This document shows, piece after piece, positions 47,901-57,905 of a DNA stretch of 64,000 nucleotides. Position numbers and translations under genes: made by a program. Position 1 is the stretch's first letter; every line of letters begins with the position of its first letter. The stretch is taken from the NCBI GenBank assembly GCA_022818135.1, contig JAFMSR010000012.1, positions 24,484,064-24,548,063 of the forward strand, given 5' to 3'. The notes beneath the pieces were generated by a model. It did not search any database, was not told the DNA's origin, and saw only the letters and a list, made by a program, of their open reading frames with translations. The stretch is from Saxidomus purpurata. Its lineage: Eukaryota; Mollusca; Bivalvia; Venerida; Veneridae.

Positions 47901-50900
47901 TGATTTTCATAAAACTTTGTAGAAAGTGTAAATCTAGTTGTGCATAGTAAGAAATGGGGTCTCTGTGTCAAAGGTCAAGGTCACAGACCTGAAAACTGAA
48001 ATTTCTTCTCCAAAACCTTTTGCTGAATTTTCATAAAACTTTGCAGGAAGCATCAGTATAAAGTCTAGATGTGTTTATTGTAATTTGAGGTCAAGGTCAT
48101 AGGGGTTGGATAGTGGATACATACGTTTTTTTGTATGAAAAACAATCTCTAGTTCCTATTTCTACCTGTTACAATTAGTTTTATTAATTTGGGGTTGCTT
48201 TAATGTATCTTATAAGAAGTCCCTGAGTTAGGAATACAAGTATCGAGAAATAAAGCATACATGTCTCAAACAGGCTCATAATTTCTGTACTGTTTCCATA
48301 GAGAATTTCAAATTATGTCCTTTATGTCGGACATACTAATTTGTTGATTGTAGGTGAAGATCAAATACATATAAAACTTGTTACCTTGCAAAATCTTAAG
48401 GAGGACCGTCCGTCGGCGGTGCGGTCAGGCTTTCAGTTTTTTCGTTGTGCCTGTGTCGGCGGATTCACCGGGGGTAGGCTGTCGTCCTGTAAAGGTGCCA
48501 CCAGTAGGGTAAGCGTTATATAACTGCTCGGTAGGTACTCTGAAGTATATATACAGGTATTTTCACATTGTGAATCTGCAAACATCTTTTTTCATGTTTT
48601 CAGATTGTGTTACTGGTTGCGATGATGTGTTTTACTTTGTTCGCCGCAAGTGTAGTCTGTCTTATACTGCCAGGTAAGGTTTTCTTACTTCACTTTTGTT
48701 ACTTACAGTGTGATACAGATGCAAATTTGGACCTAGTTGTTTCAAAATTTGACAAGTAAGCTAATAAGTCAGTTAACTTTAAGGGATATGTTAATGCAGT
48801 TTGAAAGAATTTTGAAAACAATTCAAGATAATGAGTACTTAAACTCTTCAAAGCAAAATTAAAATATTTGGCTACTGTTGCCCACCAAGAATCTTCTTAT
48901 TTCAATCAAAAACGAATCGGCAGTTGGCTAAACAGCCAATCAAATTTTCAGGTCTTTGGGGTTTTTCTTTAATCAAATTTGTTTTGATCTTTTATGTGTG
49001 CAAGTGCTTCAGATTGTGTTAAGCAGCCTAGGGATAAATTAGAGGTGGCCATTTAGACAGGCGTCCACTGCATAGAGGGATATTCTCTCAAAAACTATTT
49101 CTACTGTATCAGTATTTGTTGCATTTGGTATGCAAGCGAGTTTAACCATAGGATCAGATAGAAAGATATATAAAAAAAGAGTTTCAGAATTAAGAGGGCA
49201 ATTTTTAAAGCAATACTCAGGGAAATGTTACATAGTTAATGTCTAACAGTGTTGTTAAAGACATGCCAGAGTGTTTCCATATGTGTCTTTATGAAAAGTC
49301 TTTTTTATCCTTATAGTAAGACTGTTGTAGGGATTTTTGAAGAGCGTTGCTGTCCTTTTTTTCCTGCCCCCTCCCACCTTTTTTTGGCAGTCTAGAATAA
49401 TCACTAGGTTTAATAATATCTTAATGATGATAATCATTTGACCTCAACCTGTTCAAAAAATATTTGGTAAATTTGGCCACTAAGGCATGGCAAAAGTCCT
49501 TATATATCCAAATAAAAAACTTTTTAAAAAACCTCTTCAGACACCATTGGTAACATTTTGAATTAAAGTACCAGGAATAATCCTTATGTGACCCTGTTCT
49601 AAGATTTTTCAAGAATAACAGATCTTACCCTGCTGGTTGCAAGCTATCCTGCAAAACAACCAATGCAGATCATGATCAGCACATCTGTTTAGTTATTACC
49701 CCTTTGAACAAGTTATGGTACGATCCAAATTGTAAGAAAGATGAGTCTATTTGAGAAATTTTGCAGGTGCAGGGTTTATATGTTGTACATACCTGACTAC
49801 TTCTAATGTTCCACATTTAAGATACTCCGAAACTGATGTGTATTTTGTTAACTTGTAGAGACTACAGTTACTGTTTTGTTTCAGTGTTTTTTGGTCGAAA
49901 GCTGATGTCGCTGTGGATGGGAGATGCAAAAATACACGAGCTGTACACAGCTGCCTGTGGTTTATATGTTTGTTGGTTGATGCTGAGAATAGGAACTGTA
50001 TTATACAACTGGATCCCACAGGGGACTGCAGCTATACTCAATAAACTTAAACAGTGGCTTATTTTGGTGAGTACTGAATCATGTTAGACATCTACAGACT
50101 GCTTATAAATACAGAGCAACCTCTCAGGAGCAGACACCCTTGAGAACACAGAAATGATTTTGTTGAGAGATGTTGCTCTGGAGAGGTCGATTCCTTATAT
50201 AATTGACACAACAGGAAAGAAAGCATGTGTCTTTTAAGAGAGGTTGTTGCTCTAGGGAGGTGTCGTTGGGGAAAGTTAGACTGTATACACCCTTTCCGTT
50301 AAAATTGCTGATGGGTATTCAGTTCAATCTTGGTCAGTTGCGTTTGTCTTGCATTTTCATTCCTGGCTGAAAGCAGACATATAGTTTTCGTATTGTTCTT
50401 TTATCTGTCCGTCTTGAGTCAAATCCAATATAACGGTTTGAAGAATTTGACTTAAACTTGGCAGGAGTGTTGAGTACTTTGAAGAAATGCAGCTATGCAA
50501 GTTACGGCCCTGAGGTGTAAACATTTTTAATTACTTCGATATTTGATTACATGCTGTACACCAGTAGGTGCTGTTATCTTCATCAGTAGGCCAGGTAATA
50601 CAGATAGTATTATGGCTGTTTCAGGCTCTAAAGTCGCTGTTTGTGGCGGTGATCTTGATGGGTGTTGTACCACTGTTACTTGGACTGTTGTTTGAGCTGG
50701 TAGTGGTGGCTCCATTGAGGGTATCTCTCGATCAAACACCAGTCTTCTTTCCCTGGCAGGTATGTACTTAAAACAGTAGACATATACTTAGATAGCAGGT
50801 TGGTACTACTTAAACAGCAATCTTGTACTAAGCTTGTACTTAAACAGCAGGTTGGAACTTAAAACAGTAGATTAGTACTTAAACAACAGGTTTATTGTTT

Positions 50901-53900
50901 AGATAGCAGGCTGCTTAATATTTAAACAATTGGTTGGTACTTAAACAACAGGATAGTACTTAAACAGAAGATTTGTACTTAAACAGCAGTTAAGTATTGA
51001 AATAACAGGTTTGTATCTAAACAGGTGGTATGTACTTTAACAGCAGGTTAGTATTTAAACAGTTGGCTAGTACATAATGAGCACTTTTGTACAGAAACAG
51101 TGGGTTTTTACTTAAACAGCATGTAAGTACTTAAACAGCAATTACTTAAACAACAGTTTTGTACTTAAACAGTAGGCAGGTAGAAATTCCATTGCAAATT
51201 ATCCCGTCTTCTACACAGAAAATGTACATATGTTTAGAAGTTTGCAGAGCTTTTTGTTTCTTACATCCTTCTTTTACAAGATGACCTAACTTTTATCTTA
51301 TTTTGATATTTTGACATTAATATGAGATGTTTGATGTGAACAAGACTTCAGCTGTTGTTTCTATGCCAGTCTCATCCCCATGTAGATTGATTACAAATTA
51401 AATGCTCACAGGAGTGAAAAAATTGGTAGTACTTAAACGATGAACAATTCCCAACAAAACTTGAACTTAGTCTGAACCAATCATTTTACATCAGTTGTCG
51501 ACTTTGGTTCTTGAAACTTATACGGAATGATGGGATTGTGGGTTTGGTCTGGTTCTAGTGACAGGATTTAATTCCTAACCTCTGAGCAAGGAGTTCATTA
51601 CCCGAGCACCATGATATGTCCTTTTACAGTGTACGACTGTATTGACACCCTTGGTAACTGATATTGTGTAGGCGAACTGGAGGGAGCTAGGTCATATCTG
51701 TTGGATGCACAGTTGCTGAACATAAATCGCTGATGTTAGTTTTCTTATAACGGCCCAAATATTGATGCTTTTCATACAGGCCCAAATATTGCTTTTTATA
51801 CAGTAGGGCCAAAATCTTGCTTTTGAAAAGTACCATAGGGCTCAAAACAGCAGGGCCTAAATGTTGCTTTCACATTGACGGCTACATATATTAGTTTTTC
51901 AGCAGCATTCTTACATGTTTGCTTTCATATGGTAGAGCTTATTTGCTGAAAGTTTTGTCTTTGTTACAGGTTGTGTCATTAGGATTTGTGAAATAAGTAA
52001 ATTTCTTTATTTTAGGACTGGGCATTAGGAGTTTTACATACAAAAATAATATGTGCTGTCACAATGATGGGTCCACAGTGGTGGCTCAAACGTGTCATAG
52101 AACAGGTCAGTATGGTGGCTGATTAATGTAAATTGGGTAATTTTCGCAATTTGTGAGCAGACAGACTTATTCAGGAATTTAAAATTTGAGAAAGGAGAAT
52201 TCTTTATAGGTGAATCTATGTGAAATGAATCATTCATGCGATTTTTAAGTTTCCAAAGTGTGGATATAGTGAAAATTAAAATGTTAATATTACCCAATTT
52301 ACAGCCGTAATCAAACATAATAATATTAACCATTTAGATAATTAAACCATGGTGCAATAAATTAAAATATTAACCATACTATGCATAAAAAGTACCGTAA
52401 GATCATTTCATTTTGTATTGATTTTAACTTCCTTTTGTGCAGTGTTATGGTTCTAAAGGGTGTATAAATACTTAACAGGAAAAACTGTGATACTACATAT
52501 CACAGCGGGCCTAGAAACAAAGCTTTCATGTTAATATTTTGAAATGGGAGATGCAAATAAACTTTATAGACTTTATAACATAGACGGAATAAATTTATAT
52601 TCTAAGTTCATGTAAAGCAAACACTTGACTATCTGGTTTGTATAGTTACAATTTGGTAACTGTTACTCATTTTCAGTGTATCATTTTTGGCTAAAACAGA
52701 AACCCAAAAATATTCATGAAAAAGCTTTAAATAATCTTTACGCGCTTTCCGTTTTTTTTCATCAGGATTTATTAGATTGTATTTAAGATCCCTATTTTCA
52801 TTCAGCGTTAATTAAAACAAAGTTAACGCAGCAATATAATAATCTGTTCTACGCGATGTTCCATTCAGGTGATTTTCAGAATGTACAATACTATTCCTGC
52901 CTCTATCCTAACAAAATCGTTTGCAGTCAAAGTGTTTGTAAACAAAATAACGCACATTTTCGCGATTACTGAAAAGTCAGTGCATACCGGCCAATTAGTT
53001 AACTTTGGCTACCTGTCAGTTTATTGCTGTAGACCAGTCTGATAATTCGAAATGTAAACCAGTCTGAAAAAAATGGAAAGTGCATCCCGGCCTGTTAGTA
53101 AACTTTGGCTACCTGTCACTTTATTTCTCTAACATGCCATTTCTGATTAAAATAGACTGTCAGTGACTGCACAGTGATACTTTCATTCAAAAACAAACTG
53201 AAGTGTGATTGTAAATTTTAAATAATAAAAATCGAGTCAAAGTAACGTTATGGACCCACTTTACCCGATACCGGAAAATACCGGCATGTTTGACCGATAT
53301 CGGTTTTTACACTAGCCGAACAATAAAAACTTTTCATTACTAATTACACGTTACACAAGCATATCAAATAATTTGACGTTTACATGGATAAAAGATAGAA
53401 ATATCAACTTTTTGACAAATTTAAAGCTATATAATGAATAGTGGTTTAACCCATTCTTTATCGTACCTTCCTAGGCGATTTTCATAACATTTTGTTCAAA
53501 GAACTATACACTACTTCACCTACATGACACATTTTCCAACCACGTATTAAATATAGCGGGCCGCTGCTGCGGCCCGCAATGATGTATTAATTTAAAAAGG
53601 AAAGCATTTCTGCTACCCATACATGTCTGTAACTATGGTAACAATGTTTCAGCACACATCTCTAACAAAGGTTTATGATGTTTCATAACATGACATTAAA
53701 AAAGATTTACAATGTTTCACTACATGTCTTAACGATGGTTTAAAATGTTTCATTACCTGTCCAAATGATGGTTATCAGTGTTCATTATGCATTTGTATAA
53801 AAAAGGTTTACAATGTTCATTACAATGGGTTTTTTTTTTAACAGGTTTATAACGATGGATTACGCAACATGAATCTCAAGTTTATTCTTTACAAATTGTG

Positions 53901-56160
53901 CTTTCCCGTCATTGGTGTACTGGGCATGTCTTTATCAGTTCCCTATGTCATAGCCAGAAGTATAGTTCCAGCATTAGGTATGTATTTTAAGTTCTTTTTT
54001 GCCCCCACTTTGGGGGGCATATAGATTTGCTCTTGTCTGTCCGTCCGGACTGTATGCACGACCGTACCGAGTCTTGTGGCATGCACAGCTACCTTTCCTA
54101 AATGACCTAGAGTCACCAAACTTCATACAAATGTTTATTGGGATGAGTATTTGTGCACCTTGGTTTTAATTGATATTAAAAAGTAAATTCTCTGCAGGTT
54201 CTTGTCTATAAAGTAATATTTCCTGAGTATGATTTGATAATAGCTATTTTTTTCCATGCCATGGGTTTTCTGCCAATTTCAACAGTATTTTCAGTTATTT
54301 GATGGCAGATCGTTCATGTAACCATTGTTCTAGGGAAGAACCAAATATTCGACTCCCATCCACTGTAAGAAACTGCAACTTTCTTACATTGACCCTCAGG
54401 GTGAAGTTTAGTGGTTTCAAGTCACCATAAACTTGGGCAGTATCTAATTTAGCTACTTTAGGCCAATTTGAGTTTTTACATTGTGTGTAATGTTTAATAT
54501 TTACTGTGACATAATTAAGGTGAATATTTGCGATTTATAAAGATACAGAATTTAAAAGTACGGTAACCTTTTGCCAGTTGAATACAGTGAATAAAACAGC
54601 AGACTCTACAGGGTGCAGGGCTAGCTCCGGCAGTAGCCAATGCCAAATTTGGTTCATAATTTAATGAAACTTTAAATTGGGAAAATTTTGTGATTTGTGA
54701 GCAGATAGACTTATTTGTGGAAAAGAAAATTCTCTTGTAGTAAAACTATGTGAAATGAATCTTTTGTGAGATTTTTAAATTAGAGAAGTGGGAAATTTGC
54801 GAAAATAGCAAAAATCAACAGTAATTGAAGAGACTACACTTTCTGAGTGCAGAATGTCATTTGAGTGACATGCAGACAGTACTATGTGTTAAAAATGGCC
54901 AGAAGAAAAAAAATGGGGAAATGCTAGCCCTAGGTTGTTTTTGTTCACTTTGCTACAAGTACATTATATAGGTGCTTAGTGACAATGTAAATGTTAGCAT
55001 AATTAAACACACATTTAGAATCTATTGTGCATTCTCACCCAGATGTTATATGTTTTATTTGCAGATTTTGATTTCGAAGTACAGAATTTTGTTTTAAGAA
55101 GAATCTACCCATTCCTTCTAGCATGTGCAGTTATGGTGTTTGTTTGTGTTTTCCAAGCTAGACAGTTTAAAAGACTTTATGAACATATTAAAAATGACAA
55201 GTAAGTATTTTTGAAACTCTGTATTTGAAAAAAGAAGTAAAGATGAAAGAAAAAAAAGTAGACCTTGTACGTCGAAAAAAAAATCAAAATAAAAAAAAGA
55301 ACTTTAGATTCTTCCATTTTATAAATCACATAATTATGCAGTTTGTTATAGTCAAAATACGAGGGGTGATAAAAAAAAAACGTAGACTTCTGTCATAATT
55401 TTTTTTTATCACCCCTCGTTCGCCAATTTTCTAATAGTAGTACACCATTTTGTTGGTCCATTGTCTGTTTCAATAAATTTACTCACGAAATGCTCAAGAA
55501 TACTGTTTGTAAATGCTGTATAGGGTGAGACCTGTATGATTTAGTATTTAAACCCCTACTGGTTTCACTAGAGAGGATAAGCGGTGTACCCTTTGTCCAG
55601 CCATCTGTCCATCAATCCCTCCATCTGTCCAGATAATCTTAATCCTCTCGTCGCAGTCAGATCATACTTTTGCTTCACACTCTTAAGTTCTAATGCATGA
55701 CTCGGGCAAATCTTGCATTCTGGTTCACATTACTATATAAATAACCCCATCTTATCTGTCCGTCTGTTTGTCTTTCTGGAAACATATGATTCTGGGATAC
55801 CTCAAAATAGTTATGGAGCTAATTTTTTGGAAATGGTGCATGCACGTAACCAACAATATGTGGATTATGCACAGTACTTAATATTTTCATTGCACAAAAA
55901 TTATGAGAAATGAGAAAAGCTGTGTAAGGAAAAGCATGTGTTTAGCTCGTCTGGCACACAGTACCAGGGTGAGCTATTAAGACCACTCACCTATAGATGG
56001 CATATTGGGCCATCTTGGCCCTCTTGTTTAAATGATTCTGACAGTTTTGTAATCAACGATCAAATTTTATTTCAGATATTTAGTGGGTCAGAGACTTGTG
56101 AACTATGACCCGAAACGCATAATGAGGCGGGCCACAGCAGATCAGACGACAAAGACCTGA
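29941..56160 (+). CDS. MARCHF6: E3 ubiquitin ligase MARCHF6 (TEB4 / Doa10), ER membrane RING-CH protein
   Basis: This is an ER-membrane E3 ligase of the ER-associated degradation pathway. Coding exons: 29941-29971, 35416-35512, 36032-36105, 36646-36789, 37480-37552, 38093-38243, 38986-39151, 39674-39735, 42398-42449, 43350-43408, 44114-44223, 44449-44563, 44952-45155, 45840-45991, 46684-46867, 47450-47650, 48604-48673, 49885-50066, 50625-50759, 52016-52105, 53845-53977, 55065-55200 and 56076-56160 (TGA). All phases agree. The result is 901 residues, or 911 with the candidate microexon at 41156-41185; human MARCHF6 is about 910. The RING-CH zinc ligands are intact (C13, C16, C30, C32, H40, C43, C56, C59). 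An acidic Asn/Glu-rich cytosolic loop follows (exon 38986). Many hydrophobic segments come next, including the conserved [18 protein letters not shown] and [20 protein letters not shown] stretches and a Gln/Ala/Asn-rich linker (exon 47450). The first exon is the least certain part: it encodes [10 protein letters not shown] and joins in phase to DICRVCR. Confidence 0.95.
30405..30475. promoter_or_regulatory. Cluster of promoter-type motifs in MARCHF6 intron 1
   Basis: Within 60 bp lie GCGGCCATTTTT (YY1-like core), TATGGGAATTGTA (reverse strand TACAATTCCCATA, part of a ZNF143/Staf-like site) and ATTACGTCAT (CRE/ATF-like). Such groups are usual in core promoters. It could be an alternative or main promoter for MARCHF6 (+) or for a longer WDR88 5' untranslated exon (-). 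This is motif reading only. Confidence 0.35.
31076..31098. repeat. Poly-G tract
   Basis: Some 17 or more consecutive G, interrupted by one T, lie in MARCHF6 intron 1. It is the only coherent G tract of this size outside the poly-T artefact region. Confidence 0.8.
31869..32087. mobile_element. Short inverted-repeat element (MITE-like), 219 bp
   Basis: The ends GGGCATTTTCGAATAAGTT and AACTTATTCGAAAATGCCC are perfect reverse complements. The similarity continues inward through GAGTAAC and GCGCATGCGC. Total arm length is about 50 bp around a centre of roughly 110 bp. No coding content is present. It lies in MARCHF6 intron 1. Confidence 0.8.
33012..33093 (-). repeat. tRNA-like SINE head or tRNA pseudogene
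   Basis: On the minus strand it reads GACAGCTCAGTGGGCCTCGG (A-box-like) through GCTTCGAGTCCCGG (B-box-like). Spacing between the boxes is tRNA-like, but no convincing acceptor stem closes it, so it is called a SINE head rather than a tRNA gene. Confidence 0.45.
35579..35796. mobile_element. MITE-like element, ACTGTAAACCAACTAATTTTGGC family
   Basis: It starts TACTGTAAACCAACTAATTTTGGCATG and ends CATTAATTGGCGTGTAAATTAAATGGTTTACAGTA. The inverted ends (ACTGTAAACC / GGTTTACAGT) are clear. It is related to the element at 10410-10568 and follows the RING-CH exon directly. Confidence 0.65.
37985..38042 (+). repeat. SINE body fragment, first family
   Basis: It contains TATTCCACATTGCCTCTCTC and the remnant TTGATTCCAG of the first SINE family. 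It lies 50 bp before the MARCHF6 exon at 38093. Confidence 0.4.
38696..38900 (+). repeat. tRNA-derived SINE, first family, near complete
   Basis: The head has GGTCCCGGGTTTGATCCCC (B-box-like). Next come GTGTCCCTAAGCAAGACAA, the CTCTCTCTCTCCTCTCATT tract, the GATTCGATGAATGAG body and GTTGTAAGAACTTATTTCAC. It lies in a MARCHF6 intron. Confidence 0.7.
40014..40960. mobile_element. GCTCACC-family dispersed element, degraded copy
   Basis: Internal monomers match 60853-61994: TTCCTTGCATAAAGCTCTA, AAGAATTCCATTCCATGCAG, ACCACAAGGCC and AATTTAGCATGTAGCATTGGC. The termini are eroded. Near 40918-40980 there are homopolymer blocks (A, C and G runs of 6-11) that look like low-quality sequence. Confidence 0.6.
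41156..41185 (+). CDS. MARCHF6: Candidate 30-nt MARCHF6 microexon carrying an in-frame TGA
   Basis: A TTATTTCAG acceptor and a GTAAGTAA donor bound 30 nt that keep phase 0 between exons 39674-39735 and 42398-42449. Read in that phase it gives Gln-Val-stop-Leu-Ala-Gly-Ser-Leu-Val-Leu, followed by EHVFWV. Other MARCHF6 proteins have a GLDGSLVFLE segment at this place, so the exon matches except for TGA (41162-41164) where the family has Gly, and a missing Phe. Skipping it leaves the frame intact. Whether it is used, a nonsense allele or a base error cannot be settled here. Confidence 0.5.
41461..42240. repeat. Tandem repeat of about 140-bp monomers within a dispersed element
   Basis: The motif AATGAAACTTGGTGT recurs at about 41469, 41617, 41755 and 41894, giving periods of 149, 138 and 139 bp. 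The shared segments GGATTGCATTTGGGGTCACT and TACTAAAAATAGAAAAATGG recur with it. The tail GGCGGCATTGCTGCGTCTTCTTGT resembles the end of an element. It lies in a MARCHF6 intron. Confidence 0.8.
43826..44030 (+). repeat. tRNA-derived SINE, second family
   Basis: A tRNA-like head with GATGGGTTTGAGTCCTGC (B-box-like) is followed by the family body: GAGAGTTTTCTTAC, TTCTTCCCAGGAACTGTCC, GCCTGTAAATAATAATTGAA and GACGTTAAAACTCGAAGAAT. It lies before the MARCHF6 exon at 44114. Confidence 0.65.
45205..45320. repeat. CATT/CATC tetranucleotide microsatellite
   Basis: Imperfect CATT, CATC and CACC repeats cover this stretch, directly downstream of the MARCHF6 exon ending at 45155. Confidence 0.85.
45395..45839 (+). 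repeat. Minisatellite built from the splice acceptor of the next MARCHF6 exon
   Basis: About eight copies of a unit of roughly 56 bp (some shorter) each contain TTGTAACAGATGATTCATC, mostly followed by TGCCA. The true exon starts TTGTACCAG|ATGATTCATCTACCA at 45840. The array therefore repeats the 3' splice site plus the codons for Met-Ile-His-Leu-Pro. The copies run head to tail right up to the real exon. Confidence 0.9.
46399..46551. mobile_element. MITE-like element, GTAAATTGGGTAA family
   Basis: It begins ACTGGTAATTGGGTAGTTTTCGC and ends TGCTCACAAATTTACAGTA, with TTCACATAGATTTACT and GAATTCTCTTCATGAATAAG inside. Confidence 0.65.
47165..47449 (+). repeat. Tandem duplication ending at a MARCHF6 splice acceptor
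   Basis: Two diverged units of about 130 bp share GTAAACTGCCCACCTGTA, AGTAC.....TGAAGAAT and GTGTCAT.TATTT..GAGCAT. The second ends about 10 bp before the acceptor of exon 47450-47650. A second-family SINE remnant (CCCACCTGTATATAACTGAA) seems to be part of the unit. Confidence 0.6.
47788..48190. repeat. Dispersed repeat fragment (ATGTCTCCCACCAAGTGGTGG) with TGTC microsatellite
   Basis: It opens with the short palindrome CCACCAAGTGGTGG, then TTTGTCTGTCTGTCTGTCTG. Monomers repeat TTTTCATAAAACTTTG and AAGGTCAAGGTCA. Such monomers resemble those of the elements at 41461 and 62993. No protein is encoded. Confidence 0.6.
50760..51180 (+). repeat. Minisatellite built from the splice donor of the preceding MARCHF6 exon
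   Basis: The exon 50625-50759 ends GGCAG|GTATGTACTTAAAACAG. The array that follows repeats GCAGGTTTGTACTTAAACA-like units of 18-24 bp for about 420 bp. Many units keep CAGGT, so the array carries several possible 5' splice sites. Confidence 0.85.
52121..52306. mobile_element. MITE-like element, GTAAATTGGGTAA family
   Basis: The ends TGTAAATTGGGTAATTTTCGC and ATATTACCCAATTTACAG are inverted. The interior has GTGAGCAGACAGACTTATTC and TGTGAAATGAATC. It sits 15 bp after the MARCHF6 exon ending at 52105. Confidence 0.7.
52978..53125. repeat. Tandem duplication of a short intronic unit
   Basis: Two copies share AGTGCATCCCGGCC-like, TTAGT.AACTTTGGCTACCTG and TCA.TTTATT.CT. Each is about 105 bp. 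No coding signal is present. Confidence 0.55.
53556..53577. repeat. Perfect GC-rich hairpin in AT-rich intron
   Basis: GCGGGCCGC and GCGGCCCGC form a perfect 9-bp stem around a TGCT loop. The surroundings are AT-rich. It may be the end of a decayed element. Confidence 0.8.
53590..53844 (+). repeat. Degenerate 33-38-bp tandem array before a MARCHF6 acceptor
   Basis: Units such as GGTTTACAATGTTTCATTAC recur five or six times up to the acceptor at 53845. The exon start GTTTATAACGATGGATTAC resembles another unit. The degree of similarity is modest. Confidence 0.6.
53998..54200. repeat. Dispersed repeat fragment beginning with a GCCCCC hairpin
   Basis: It starts with GCCCCCACTTTGGGGGGC and continues CTTGTCTGTCCGTCCGG. 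A stretch about sequence-matched monomers of other elements follows (CCTAAATGACCTAGAGTCAC). The right end is not defined. Confidence 0.45.
54278..54432 (-). repeat. SINE-like repeat, second family, reverse orientation
   Basis: On the minus strand it carries GTAAGAAAGTTGCAGTTTCTT, the GTTCTTCCCTAGAACAATGG-type segment and related body sequence. Confidence 0.5.
54661..54832. mobile_element. MITE-like element, GTAAATTGGGTAA family
   Basis: It starts TTAAATTGGGAAAATTTTGTG and contains GTGAGCAGATAGACTTATTTG, TGTGAAATGAATCTTTTGTG and AGTGGGAAATTTGCG. It lies in the MARCHF6 intron before exon 55065. Confidence 0.6.
55359..55419. mobile_element. Miniature palindromic element (ACGAGGGGTGATAAAA ends)
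   Basis: ACGAGGGGTGATAAAAAAAA is matched by TTTTTTTTATCACCCCTCGT around a roughly 18-bp centre. The termini look like mariner-type inverted repeats with nearly all of the interior lost. It lies in the penultimate region of MARCHF6. Confidence 0.7.
55940..56032. mobile_element. GCTCACC-family element, short deletion derivative
   Basis: Only the ends remain: TTTAGCTCGTCTGGCACA...CCAGGGTGAGCT, then GGGCCATCTTGGCCCTCTTG. It sits 43 bp before the last MARCHF6 exon. Confidence 0.65.
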
Positions 56161-56928
56161 TTGCCATCCGTCGGAACGTGCAACTTTAATCCCATTACAT
56201 AGTGTTATATTAAACTGTCTAGTCAAACAAAGTGCTGCAGTAGGTGGAAAAAAACTGACTACAATGAACATGGTGTATAATAATTGGATATGGTTGATCC
56301 TATTTTTATGAGATTTGTTGGTCCCATGGTGTAATTTTAAACATCTTTACGTGTAAAGAAAATGAAAAATAGAAACTTACGTTGAAAATTAAAGAGATGG
56401 TGCTGTTATCTTGTTTACGTTAAGATGTTAATTTTTAAAAAAGCTATGTTGGCTACCCGTTAAAATAACATGGATTCTTATTGTGAGTCTACTCAGTATT
56501 TAGTTTTTGACATTTAATGTAAAAGAACATAGTTGTAACCGAGCCGTTTAAGTGCCCACAAGTCGGAAATATGTGGCTTTTGTTATTAATGATTAAAGCC
56601 CCTTGAGCACATTGGGTTTACTGATATAAAAATGAATTTATTAATACATTAATGATAAAACACTTTTCTATTTTACTCCTTAAAACCATGTTTGTATAAG
56701 ACTTCTTTCAAAATATATTCATTTCTACACAAAACGTGTTGTCTGAAAGCATTTCTTATTGTTTTGCAATATCATTAAAAAGAATATACTGCGTTATATT
56801 TCTAATATGTACTTGTAATTTGATAAGCAAAGTAAGTAATGTTTTTGAAAGAAATGAGGGTCAACTTCCCTGGTAAGACATCGTTCTTGGTAATGTAAAT
56901 ACTACTTGTAATTGCAGAATCTGGTTGA
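56161..56928 (+). other. MARCHF6 3' untranslated region and downstream flank
   Basis: This is AT-rich sequence after the TGA at 56158-56160. An ATTAAA-type poly(A) signal is present near 56385 (AAATTAAAGAG) and another near 56591 (GATTAAAGCC). No coding exon is recognised. The true transcript end is not determined. Confidence 0.5.
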
Positions 56929-57140
56929 GGCGCAGTGGTAGTGCGTTTGCCTCAGGATCGAAGGGCCCTGCATTCAATTCCTACCATAGCCATGTCGGTA
57001 GTGTCCGTAGGCAAGACACAAATAATTCCATATTGCCTCTCTCTCTTCGAGGTTGATTCCATCTGGAATGAGTCTCGAGAGCGATTAATCTAAGTTGTGA
57101 GAAATTGTTTTGCAATTGAGAATAGTTAAATTAGTATATT
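56929..57140 (+). repeat. tRNA-derived SINE, first family, best-preserved copy
   Basis: The head GAGGCGCAGTGGTAGTGCG (A-box-like) and CATTCAATTCC (B-box-like) is followed by GTCCGTAGGCAAGACACA. The body is GCCTCTCTCTCTTCGAGG, GATTCCATCTGGAATGAG, CTCGAGAGCGATTAATC and GTTGTGAGAAATTG, with an AAATTAGTATATTCAATAAA tail. Confidence 0.75.
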
Positions 57141-57595
57141 CAATAAAAAAATGTAGGAAATTGCAAAATCTAAAGTGATACTAGGACTCCGAAGGGTTAA
57201 CTGACTTTTTACGTTGTTAAAACAGCAGACTATATAGCTTACATCATGTACATTACTGTCTTATTAAAGCTAAAGGGAACGGCATCAAATCTGGTGTGTT
57301 TGTTTCTGCTAAGTAATGTTGCTTAACAAAATGGATGTTAGATAATACGATTATGAAAGATACGGGCAATATGTTTACATATTTTTGTGTTACAGTTGAA
57401 AAAAAGAAGAAAACACATTGTATTTGTAGGAACGACCCATTACTTTACATGTGCGTATGTATTAGGTCATGATCAGTCTGAAGATCTGTGAAATCAAATA
57501 ATGGCCTCGCTCTTCTGATTATAGAATTTTCATAAAGTACACCCGTTTGATCAGTTAATAGTTTATATAAAATAGAATGATGGGGCATGTCTGAT

Positions 57596-57905
57596 TTTAG
57601 CTCGACTATTTAAAGAATAAGGAGAACTATTGCAGTCAGCCGTGTGTCGGTATAGGCTTCAAGTGTTCGTGTTGCGACCATGGTTAATGTTTTGCATGCA
57701 AGCTACTATCGAGCATGTATCTCAGTAACAATTCATGAGATTGATTTAAAACTTCAGTAAAGTCTGATTGGGGATCAAGCAATAAAGCAATAAAGTTAAA
57801 TAACTTTTAAACTGAATTTGTAACATATGAGACAGAAGATCAGCTTGCAAGCAACCTACCATGCATATATCTCTGTAAACTAGTCGGATCAATCTAAAAC
57901 TGAAT
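57596..57905. mobile_element. GCTCGACT-family element, partial
   Basis: One end is TTTTAGCTCGACTATTTAAAG followed by GCAGTCAGCCGTGTGTCGG. Monomers repeat GCATGCAAGCTACTATCGAG and ATGTATCTCAGTAACAATTC. It matches the reverse complement of the right end of 24581-25279. Confidence 0.6.
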
